Positions 27,846 to 35,270 of a stretch of 64,000 bases of DNA are shown here, piece by piece. Position numbers and translations under genes: made by a program. The notes under the pieces were generated by a model, which was not told the origin of the DNA, did not search any database, and saw only the letters and a list, made by a program, of their open reading frames with translations. The number at the start of each line of letters is the position of its first letter. Within the stretch, counting starts at the first letter, position 1. Source of the DNA: an uncultured bacterium (GTDB lineage: Bacteria > Verrucomicrobiota > Kiritimatiellia > CAIVKH01). The DNA lies in assembly GCA_937958885.1 (NCBI GenBank), contig CALGMT010000013.1, forward strand, positions 1 to 64,000, read 5' to 3'.

Positions 27846-28889
27846 ATGGCGAGTTTTCTTCAGATCGACGAGGCCGCGGTTTCGTTCGGCGCAACGCCCG
27901 TGTTGCGCGGCGTCACGGTCTCGCTCGATCAGGGGAAATGCCTCGTCTTGCTCGGCCCGTCCGGCTGCGGCAAAACGACCTTGCTGAATGTCGTGGCCGG
28001 GCTCTGCGCGCTCGATAACGGCAAATGCGTCTGCGAGGGGACCACGCTCGACGACCCGGCCGCGCGTATCTTCGTACCGCTGCGCGAGCGCGGGTTCGCG
28101 ACGGTGTTTCAGGATTTCAGCCTCTGGCCCCACATGACCGTCGCGGAGAACGTGGCCTTCGGGTTGCGCGTCCGCGGCGTGTCCGCGGCCGAATGCGCGC
28201 GACGCGTAGCGGCGGCGCTGGAGAAAGTCCGGATGTCGGCATTTGCCGACCGATACCCCGCGTCGCTATCCGGCGGCCAACAACAGCGCGTGTCCATCGC
28301 GCGCGCGCTGGTCGTGCAGCCGCGCATTTTGCTGCTCGATGAACCGCTGAGCGCGCTCGACGCGCGCTTGCGCGAGGAGCTGCGCGTCGAGCTGTCGCGC
28401 CTGTTGCGAGAAGAGGGGCAGACCGCGATTTACGTCACCCACGACCAGGCCGAGGCCTTCGCGCTGGGCGACATCGTAGCCGTGATGCGCGAAGGCCGCA
28501 TCGAACAGATGGACGCGCCGGAGGCGCTCTACCGCGCGCCGCGCACGCGCTTTGTCGCCGAATTCATCGGATCCGCAAATGTATTTTCGTTTGAGCAGCG
28601 GAACGGCGCGGTACTCCTCGGCGGACGCCTGCAAATCCCCGCGCGCGCCGATTGGCCCGCGCGCGGGCGCTGCTTCGTGCGCCGCGAGGGCGTGCGTATC
28701 GTCCCGAACCCGGAGGGTGTGGCCACGTGCATAAATCGCCAATTTCTCGGCGGGCACATCGAGGCCGCTGCGGGTTGGCCGGACGAACTTGTCATCGTTG
28801 GGGAAGCGGAAGGTCCGGTCGCGCCCGGCGCGCGGGTGAGCATCGATATCGATCCCGCGTGCGCCGGTTTGCTCGCGGAGGATGCGTGA
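27846..28889 (+). CDS. ABC transporter ATPase, FbpC/PotA-like
   Basis: 347 aa. Walker A GPSGCGKTT (37-45), the signature LSGGQQQRVSIARAL, Walker B ILLLDEPLSALDAR, the switch THDQAEAF, and a C-terminal TOBE-like region (FVRREGVRIV). Energises import by the lipoprotein and double-permease encoded just downstream. Family members carry Fe(III), thiamine, 2-aminoethylphosphonate or polyamines; Fe(III) fits the binding protein best, but the substrate is not proven. Its stop overlaps the next start by 4 bp. Confidence 0.9.
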   Translation: MASFLQIDEAAVSFGATPVLRGVTVSLDQGKCLVLLGPSGCGKTTLLNVVAGLCALDNGKCVCEGTTLDDPAARIFVPLRERGFATVFQDFSLWPHMTVAENVAFGLRVRGVSAAECARRVAAALEKVRMSAFADRYPASLSGGQQQRVSIARALVVQPRILLLDEPLSALDARLREELRVELSRLLREEGQTAIYVTHDQAEAFALGDIVAVMREGRIEQMDAPEALYRAPRTRFVAEFIGSANVFSFEQRNGAVLLGGRLQIPARADWPARGRCFVRREGVRIVPNPEGVATCINRQFLGGHIEAAAGWPDELVIVGEAEGPVAPGARVSIDIDPACAGLLAEDA

Positions 28890-29917
28890 GCCGCGCGCTG
28901 CTGACGCTTGCGCTCGCGCTGGGGGCCGCGCTGTCCGGCTGCGCCCCGCGCGATGACGCAGAAAGCGGCCGCCTGGTCGTGTACTCCGCCGGTCCTCGCC
29001 CGCTTGCCGAAGCGGTCTGCGCGTCATTCACCGAAGCGACCGGCGTGCCGGTCGATCTCTTCCAAGCCACGACCGGCCAGCTCATGGCGCGGCTCGAGGC
29101 GGAAAAATATCGGCCGCGCGCCGATGTCGTCCTCTTCGCGAGCGAGGTGGCCGCGGCCGCGCTCAAGCAGCAGAACCGCCTGCTCCGCCATCGCCCCGAA
29201 GCCGCGTCGGCGCTGCGGGACGGGTGGTCCGATCCGGACGAAACCTATTGGGCGTCCGGCGCGGCGCTCGTCGGCGTCGCGCTGCGCCGCGAGTTCGAAT
29301 CCCGCGCGCCGACGCGCTGGTCCGACTGGTTTGCCCTCTCCGACGCGCGCCGCGTGGTGATGCCGTCGCCCTCGCGGTCCGGCGCGACGGGCGACTTCCT
29401 CGTCGGTCTCGCGCTGGAATTGGGCGCGCCGGTGTTTCCCGGGTTCGCGCGCCTCCGCCTCGCCGGCATGGACTTCGCCGCGGCCAACAGCCAGGCGCTC
29501 GGCGGGCTCCAGATGGGCGTGTATGACGCGCTGATCGGCGCCGTGGATTATCTGATATATCAACAGATCGCGCGCGGCGAGGAGCTGGTCATGCAGTATC
29601 CGGAAGAAGGCGCCGTGCTCGTCGTGCGTCCGATCGCGATCCTCGCCGGTACGCCGCGGCCTGACGCCGCGCGCGCGTTTGTCGATTTTTACTTGAGCCC
29701 TGCGGTCCAGGCGCGCGTCGCGAACGCGCATCTCGCGCCCGCGCGCGCCGATGTGCCGACAAGCGCGCTGCGCGGCGAGCAGTGGCCGCGCGTATTGCGC
29801 GCCGACCCCGCGCTGGCGGTGCAGCGGCAGACGCAGTTGTTGCGGCGGTTCCAACTCGAGATCGAACGCGCGGTCACGCCGCGCGCGCTAAAGCGCGCGG
29901 CGGGGGAGGGCGCATGA
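28886..29917 (+). CDS. ABC transporter substrate-binding lipoprotein, ferric-iron/AEP type
   Basis: 343 aa from GTG 28886 (GTGA overlap with the ATPase gene). A lipobox ALSGC near residue 18 predicts a lipoprotein. LVVYSAGPRPLAEAVCASFT, TGQLMARLEAEKYRPRADVV, and GGLQMGVYDALIGAVDYLIY fit the FbpA/AfuA-like type 2 binding proteins for Fe(III) or 2-aminoethylphosphonate. Tyr residues near the middle (VDYLIYQQ) could be metal ligands, but this is a guess. Stop overlaps the permease start by 4 bp. Confidence 0.85.
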   Translation: MSRALLTLALALGAALSGCAPRDDAESGRLVVYSAGPRPLAEAVCASFTEATGVPVDLFQATTGQLMARLEAEKYRPRADVVLFASEVAAAALKQQNRLLRHRPEAASALRDGWSDPDETYWASGAALVGVALRREFESRAPTRWSDWFALSDARRVVMPSPSRSGATGDFLVGLALELGAPVFPGFARLRLAGMDFAAANSQALGGLQMGVYDALIGAVDYLIYQQIARGEELVMQYPEEGAVLVVRPIAILAGTPRPDAARAFVDFYLSPAVQARVANAHLAPARADVPTSALRGEQWPRVLRADPALAVQRQTQLLRRFQLEIERAVTPRALKRAAGEGA

Positions 29918-31605
29918 CCCGGCGCGAGGCGCGATCTGCCGGCGGAGGCCCCGGCGCGCCGAGCGTTATGCTGGCGCTCGCGTTTCTTGCAGTCGCGTGC
30001 GCATACCCGCTGATCCTGCTGTTTGCGCAAAGCGTATTCCCCAATGTGCTCGGCGGCGATTGGAGCGGATTTCTTGCGCCCTATCGCCGACTGATCGCGA
30101 CGCCGGATCTCGCGCAAATGCTCGGCAACTCGCTCGCGTGGGCCGGCGCGACCACGTTGGTCTCGTGGCTGTTCGGCATCCCGTGCGGCTTCATCCTCGC
30201 GCGTTGCGACCTGCCCGGCAAAGGATTCGCCCGCCTGACGATGCTCGCGCCGGTGATGACTCCGCCGTATATCGCGGCGCTGTCCTACATCACGATTTTG
30301 CAACCCGGCGGCTTCGGCGATGCGTTGGTCGGCGTGCCGGAGTTCGTGCGCGAGTGGTTTTTCTCGTTTCACGGCGTGACGCTCGTGATGGCGCTCGCCT
30401 CGTTCGGCTACGTCGCGCTCGGCATCGAGGCTGCGCTGCTGCGCTTGCCGAATCGCCTCGAAGACGCTGCGCTGCAACTCGGCGCCACGCGCGCGCGTTT
30501 GTGGCGCGCGGTGCTGATTCCGCTGTTGCTGCCGGCGATCCTCAACACCGGGCTGTTGGTCTTTCTGGATGCGCTCTCCAATTTCGGCGTGCCCGCCGTG
30601 CTCGGCACGCGCGCGAACCTCGCGCTGTTGCCGGCCGAAATTTACAACCTGTTGACTAGCTGGCCGATCGATTTGCCCGCCGCGACCGCGCTTTCGACGC
30701 TGCTCTGTGTCTTCGCACTCGTGTCGATGCAAGTCAGCGCGCGGCTGACTCGCAAAGGCATCGCCGCGGGCGGCCGCGCTGCGGGCACGCGGCTGATTCC
30801 GCTGACCGCGCCGCGCGCGGTTCTCGCGTGGCTGTGGATCGGCGGATTGTTCGTGTTGAGCACGCTGCTGCCGTTTGCGGCGATGATCGCGATGAGCTTC
30901 GTCGAGCGCTGGGCCGACGGCGCGCCGGTGTGGACCGCGCGCCACTACGCCGCGCTCTTCGCGCCCGGCTCCGGCGGGCGCGCGGCGCTGTTCACCAGCC
31001 TTGGCCTCGCGGTCGCCGCGGCGACGATCTGCGCCGGGGCGGGCGGCTTCATCGCGTATGTCGCCGCGCGCGCTGCGCCCGCCGCGCGCCGCGCGATCGA
31101 GGCGCTCGCGGTGCTCCCGCGCGCGCTGCCGAAGATCGTAATGGCGGTCGGCCTGATCCTCGCATGGAACGCGCCGTGGGTGCATGTCCAGGTATATGGG
31201 ACCGTTTGGATGCTGTTGTTGGCCTACGTGGTCTGCTACATCTCCGACGCGCTCGCGTATGCCGGATCCGCGCTGCGCCGGATGAACGCGCGGCTGGAAA
31301 TCGCCGCCGCGCAGCTCGGCGCGGGGCGTGCGGCGGTGTTCAGTCGCGTCGTCGCCCCGCAGCTCGGACCGGCGCTCGCGGCGGCGTGGCTGACGACCTT
31401 CATCGTGTGCGTGCGCGAGTTGGTCTGCTCGCTGTTGCTGCTGCCGCCCGGTGTGGAGACGACTGCGACATTTATTTTCAACCAATTTGAGCAAGGCGAG
31501 CTTGCCGCTGCGATGGCGATGGCGACTGTGACCATCGGCGCGACGACGGTCGTCTTGCTGGCGCTGCAACAAACCCCGTTATTCAAATCAAAGGAGACCG
31601 CATGA
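29914..31605 (+). CDS. ABC transporter permease, fused double-domain (FbpB/PhnV-like)
   Basis: 563 aa with about twelve helices arranged as two copies of the binding-protein-dependent permease fold. Each copy has an EAA-type loop: EDAALQLGATRARLWRAVLI in the first and EIAAAQLGAGRAAVFSRVVA in the second, where the coupling helix meets the ATPase. The single-chain double permease is typical of Fe(III) importers. Overlaps both neighbours by 4 bp. Confidence 0.88.
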   Translation: MTRREARSAGGGPGAPSVMLALAFLAVACAYPLILLFAQSVFPNVLGGDWSGFLAPYRRLIATPDLAQMLGNSLAWAGATTLVSWLFGIPCGFILARCDLPGKGFARLTMLAPVMTPPYIAALSYITILQPGGFGDALVGVPEFVREWFFSFHGVTLVMALASFGYVALGIEAALLRLPNRLEDAALQLGATRARLWRAVLIPLLLPAILNTGLLVFLDALSNFGVPAVLGTRANLALLPAEIYNLLTSWPIDLPAATALSTLLCVFALVSMQVSARLTRKGIAAGGRAAGTRLIPLTAPRAVLAWLWIGGLFVLSTLLPFAAMIAMSFVERWADGAPVWTARHYAALFAPGSGGRAALFTSLGLAVAAATICAGAGGFIAYVAARAAPAARRAIEALAVLPRALPKIVMAVGLILAWNAPWVHVQVYGTVWMLLLAYVVCYISDALAYAGSALRRMNARLEIAAAQLGAGRAAVFSRVVAPQLGPALAAAWLTTFIVCVRELVCSLLLLPPGVETTATFIFNQFEQGELAAAMAMATVTIGATTVVLLALQQTPLFKSKETA

Positions 31606-32933
31606 AAAAAGTTTTTACAGAGCATGGAAGTTTTAAAAAAAGTTTTTACAGAGCATGGAAATTTCTCGCCGCCGCGTGGCTGCTTCTCGGCGTGTGGAGC
31701 GCGGGCGCGGCGGAGATCTTCTTCAGCTTCCGCGCCGGCGAGGGCGGGGGACTGGGTCGCATCGAACTCGAAGATGCGACCGGCGCGTTAATCGCGCAGG
31801 AGGCGGTGTACACGGCGCCGACGGCGCGCGAGGCGTACAAGGTGGCGCAGTCGCCCGAGGGCTACGCCGCGATGTCGATCAATGCGGAGGGGCCGGACAA
31901 CCTGGTGATCCGCGCACCGGACGGACGCGTGCGCGCGCTGACCATTCCGGACAAACTCGATGAAATCCGCATCGAAGGCCGTCGCGCGGTCGTGGGCGGC
32001 GAGGAGGGCGGCGTATTTCTCGTGGATCTGGAGAAGGCGGAGATTGCGCGAACGTGGAGTCTGAAGGACGCGCTGAACCCGCCGGGGCGTCGGCCGGAGG
32101 ACATCCGCATGGAAACGGGCGGACGCCGCGCGTGGGTGTCGCTGCAGAAGGACAACAAGAGCGGCAAGCGCGAGGGGAATCGCGTGGTCTATCTCGATTT
32201 GGAGAGCGGGAACGTGCTGGCTGATTTGCGGCTGCCGCGCGATCGCGAATCGCTGCACTACGGGCGCGAGGGTGATTTCCGCCAGCGCGGGCCGGGGCCG
32301 GAGATCGTGATGCCGGTCGATTCGGCGAATACGCTGCTCGTCACGCTCGATTTGTACGGCGCAATCGGGTTTGCCGATCTTGCGGCCGCGCGCGCAGGGA
32401 AGTTGTCGAGCTGGTCCGTCCAATCGACCGCGCTGGATGAATCGTGGGGCACGGCGTTTCCCGATCGACTGGTTCCCTTTCGCGCGGGCGATCGCGATTT
32501 TGCGTTGGTGGTGAACGCCGGTGCGGCGGGCGGGGCGGCGGTGGTGGATGTGCAAAAGCGCTTGATTGCGCAGCGGATTCCCGCGCCGCATGGATTGTCC
32601 ACGCCGGCGTTCATTCCCGCCGCGCGCGCGATCGCAACAGCGAGCGGAGGCAAGCTGAAGGAGCGCGGATCGGAAGATGTCGAGAAGACCTATCAGCCGC
32701 GTTCAGAGGTCGTGGTGTTCGACGTGTCCGCCGACGGCGGGCCGCTGGCGATGCGGACGATTTCGACAGATGCACCGACTCATGCGCTGCGCGCGCTCGC
32801 GCCGGAGAAGAACGCCCTCGTGTTGGTCAGCGCCGGGGAACAGGCGGATGGGTGGCTCGTGGTGGATATCGCGGAATCGCGCATCGCGCATCGCTTCGAT
32901 GCGATCGGCCGCGTGATACGGATCGCGCCGTGA
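31602..32933 (+). CDS. Secreted beta-propeller-like protein (ABC operon partner)
   Basis: 443 aa. Residues after about 40 show repeating short beta-blade patterns (GGVFLVDLEKAEIARTW, RVVYLDLESGNVLADLRLP, WLVVDIAESRIAHRF), as in YVTN/WD40-like propellers. An N-terminal signal peptide ends near residue 36 (AAAWLLLGVWSAGAAE). The start at ATG 31602 is well supported by AAAGGAG about 8 bp upstream and a 4-bp overlap with the permease. Codons 2-20 are formed by a 31-bp DNA repeat present twice in different frames, giving KKVFTEHGSF then KKSFYRAWKF. A periplasmic role in the importer is inferred; no known family assigned. Confidence 0.7.
   Translation: MKKVFTEHGSFKKSFYRAWKFLAAAWLLLGVWSAGAAEIFFSFRAGEGGGLGRIELEDATGALIAQEAVYTAPTAREAYKVAQSPEGYAAMSINAEGPDNLVIRAPDGRVRALTIPDKLDEIRIEGRRAVVGGEEGGVFLVDLEKAEIARTWSLKDALNPPGRRPEDIRMETGGRRAWVSLQKDNKSGKREGNRVVYLDLESGNVLADLRLPRDRESLHYGREGDFRQRGPGPEIVMPVDSANTLLVTLDLYGAIGFADLAAARAGKLSSWSVQSTALDESWGTAFPDRLVPFRAGDRDFALVVNAGAAGGAAVVDVQKRLIAQRIPAPHGLSTPAFIPAARAIATASGGKLKERGSEDVEKTYQPRSEVVVFDVSADGGPLAMRTISTDAPTHALRALAPEKNALVLVSAGEQADGWLVVDIAESRIAHRFDAIGRVIRIAP
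31605..31660 (+). repeat. 31-bp-period tandem dimer repeat, copy A
   Basis: Two copies of TTTTTACAGAGCATGGAA (starting 31612 and 31643), each preceded by an A-run and a G and spaced exactly 31 bp. The same dimer with the same period occurs at 59311-59367. Here it lies inside the start of the propeller gene. Confidence 0.9.
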
Positions 32934-32955
32934 CGCGCGCGCCGCGCGAAATAGA

Positions 32956-33849
32956 TCAGCGCCAGAGGAAGAGCGCCAGCACCGTCGCGCCGTAGAGCGC
33001 GAGGTTGATCAATAGCGGAGGGTCAGTGAGCAGCAACTGCTCGGGACGTCCGCCTTCTTCGCGCCGATACACGAGGTCGAGATAGCGGAACAGGCCAAAG
33101 ACGACGAAGGGGATCGTGAAGCCGAGTTTGTGCGAGCCGAATTTCGCGACTGTGTCCGGCCAGAGTGTGTACAGGCTGTAGGCCAGCAGCGTCGCCGCGG
33201 CGATCATCGGGATCAGCACATCGAGCAGACGCTGGTCGTATCCGCGGAGGCTCGGACGCGACGCGCCGTCGGCGATGCCGAGCGCGACGAGTTCGTGCCG
33301 GCGTTTGCAGAGGGCGAGAAAAAGCGCGAGCAGCAGGGTGCACAGCAGCAGCCAGGGCGAGATGGCGACATGAATCACGACCGCGCCTGCCAGTGCGCGC
33401 AGGACGAAGCCGATTGCGATAACAAGAATGTCCACCAGCGCGACGCGCTTCAGCGCGAGAGAATACAACGCTTGCAGCAGCACGTAGCCGGTGACGACGC
33501 CCGCGAATGCGCGATCGAGGGCGAACGCGAGCGCAAGGCCGCCTGTCAACAGGACACCCGCCATCATCGCGCCTATGCGCGTCGATAGCGCGCCGGACGC
33601 AAAGGGGCGGAGGCGTTTGACGGGATGCGCGCGGTCGAGTTCGAGATCGCGAAGATCGTTCAAAATGTAGATTCCGCTCGAAACAAGGCAAAAAATGCCC
33701 GCGGCGGCGAACGCGGCGAGCGCGGAGGCCGCGTTCACCTGTTGCGCCGGATCGCCGAGCGCGAAGATCAGGGGCGCGAGGACGACCGCATTCTTGATCC
33801 ACTGCTTCGGGCGCAGCGCGCGGAGCCCGCTGGCGAGCGCCGCGCTCAT
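32956..33849 (-). CDS. UbiA-family polyprenyl-phosphate phosphoribosyltransferase (DPPR synthase-like)
   Basis: 297 aa with about eight to nine membrane helices. The first polar motif NDLRDLELDRAHPVKRLRPF (residues 64-83) is the NDxxDxxxDxxHPxKxxRP signature of decaprenyl-phosphate 5-phosphoribosyltransferase (Rv3806c type), distinct from quinone-pathway UbiA enzymes. It transfers phosphoribose from PRPP to a polyprenyl phosphate. The ATG overlaps the Dpm1-like gene by 4 bp, so both probably make polyprenyl-linked sugars. Which glycan uses them is unknown. Confidence 0.82.
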   Translation of the reverse strand: MSAALASGLRALRPKQWIKNAVVLAPLIFALGDPAQQVNAASALAAFAAAGIFCLVSSGIYILNDLRDLELDRAHPVKRLRPFASGALSTRIGAMMAGVLLTGGLALAFALDRAFAGVVTGYVLLQALYSLALKRVALVDILVIAIGFVLRALAGAVVIHVAISPWLLLCTLLLALFLALCKRRHELVALGIADGASRPSLRGYDQRLLDVLIPMIAAATLLAYSLYTLWPDTVAKFGSHKLGFTIPFVVFGLFRYLDLVYRREEGGRPEQLLLTDPPLLINLALYGATVLALFLWR

Positions 33850-34613
33850 GCGGGAGACAGATGGGCCGCAACGCTGCGCGGGTGAGGATCACGCGGCGGC
33901 GAGCGGCGGAGTCTGCTGCGCAGCAGAAGTTTCCAGACCATCCACAGCGCCTCCTTGACGATTGCGCCGCTCATTTTCGACGCGCCCGATCGCCGCTCCT
34001 CAAACGTGATCGGCACTTCGGCGATGCGGAAGCCGTGCATCCACGCGTGATGCGTCATCTCGATCTGGAACGAGTAGCCGTTGGATTTGATCGCATCGAG
34101 ATTGATGGTTTCCAGGACGGCGCGCCGGAAACATTTGAACCCGCCGGTGGGATCGGTGAACGGCATGCCGGAAATAATGTTCACATACACGGCGGCGCCT
34201 TTGCTTAAGATCAACCGGCCCAGCGGCCAGTTAATGACGCGGATGCCGCCTTTGTAGCGCGTGCCGAGCACGAGGTCGGCCTGTTGGGCGGCGTCGCGAA
34301 ACTTGGGAATGTCAGCGGGGTTGTGCGAGAAATCGCAGTCCATCTCGCCAATGAATTCATAGTTCCGGGCCAGCGCCCACTTGAAGCCGGCAATATAGGC
34401 TCGGCCGAGGCCCTGTTTTTGCTCGCGGTGCAGCACGTGGATGCGCGGGTCGGCCTCCGCCATGCGATCCAGCAATCGGCCGGTGCCGTCGGGCGAATTA
34501 TCGTCCACAAACAGGATGTCAGCCCACGGCGCGTGCTGATGCACCGCGAGCGCCAGTTCCCGAACGTTTTCGATCTCGTTGTATGTGGGGACGATGACCA
34601 GGTAATCGTTCAT
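33846..34613 (-). CDS. Polyprenol-phosphate mannosyltransferase-like (Dpm1-type GT2)
   Basis: 255 aa. YLVIVPTYNEIENVRELALA, FVDDNSPDGTGRLLDRMAEA, EMDCDFSHNPADI (metal-binding DCD) and MPFTDPTGGFKCFRRAVLE are diagnostic of Dpm1/Ppm1-type enzymes that load a hexose from a nucleotide sugar onto polyprenyl phosphate. No membrane domain follows, as in the soluble Dpm1 form. Coupled to the DPPR-synthase-like gene. The sugar (mannose or glucose) is not certain. Confidence 0.87.
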   Translation of the reverse strand: MNDYLVIVPTYNEIENVRELALAVHQHAPWADILFVDDNSPDGTGRLLDRMAEADPRIHVLHREQKQGLGRAYIAGFKWALARNYEFIGEMDCDFSHNPADIPKFRDAAQQADLVLGTRYKGGIRVINWPLGRLILSKGAAVYVNIISGMPFTDPTGGFKCFRRAVLETINLDAIKSNGYSFQIEMTHHAWMHGFRIAEVPITFEERRSGASKMSGAIVKEALWMVWKLLLRSRLRRSPPRDPHPRSVAAHLSPA

Positions 34614-34703
34614 GTGCGCGCAACTCTAGGGCGCGCCTGACGGCGGAGCAAGCGCGCAGGATGATTGTACCCCGTTTGCTACGACGATATAGTCCGTTCC
34701 TGC

Positions 34704-35264
34704 ATGAAGTTGGAACTGCGAACCTATGGCGATCCTGTCCTTCGCGCGCCGACCGCGCGGATCGCCGCGCCGGACGAGTCGGTGCGCCGGCTGATCGCTG
34801 ACATGATGGAGACGATGCACGCGGCGCAGGGCATCGGCTTGGCTGCGCCTCAGGTTGGACAGTCGCTCGCGCTGTGCGTCATTGATCTGCCCGCGGACTA
34901 CGACACCACCGAGGACGGGCGTCGCTTGAATCCGGACGTCGCGATGCCGCTCGTGCTGCTGAACCCGGAAGTCGTGTCGGCCTCGAAGAAGATGAACGAG
35001 CACGAAGAGGGCTGCTTGAGCTTTCCGGGGCTGCGCGGGAATATCGAGCGCCCGCTGGAGATTGTCCTGCGCTACATGGATGAGTCCGGGGCGACGCACG
35101 AGAAGACGTTCGTCGATTTTCTCGCCCGCGTGATCCAGCACGAAGTGGATCACTTGAACGGCGTGCTGTTCATCGATCGGATGTCCATCGCGAAGCGATT
35201 CGCGATCAAAAGCAAGTTGAAGCGGTTGGAGCAGGAGACGAAGGAACGCCTCGGCTTGGCGTGA
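34704..35264 (+). CDS. def: Peptide deformylase
   Basis: Removes the N-formyl group from nascent proteins. 186 aa with all three conserved motifs: GIGLAAPQVG, EGCLSFP (metal Cys) and QHEVDHLNG (HExxH metal site). ATG 34704 begins MKLELRTYGDPVL, the usual N-terminus. Convergent with hrpB, only 6 bp apart. Confidence 0.96.
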   Translation: MKLELRTYGDPVLRAPTARIAAPDESVRRLIADMMETMHAAQGIGLAAPQVGQSLALCVIDLPADYDTTEDGRRLNPDVAMPLVLLNPEVVSASKKMNEHEEGCLSFPGLRGNIERPLEIVLRYMDESGATHEKTFVDFLARVIQHEVDHLNGVLFIDRMSIAKRFAIKSKLKRLEQETKERLGLA

Positions 35265-35270
35265 GCGCGG

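Noticed and set aside
29689-31572. Open minus-strand frame of 627 codons
   Set aside because: Antisense to the ABC permease, which has clear helices and EAA loops; the antisense product is nearly all Arg, Gln and Ala.
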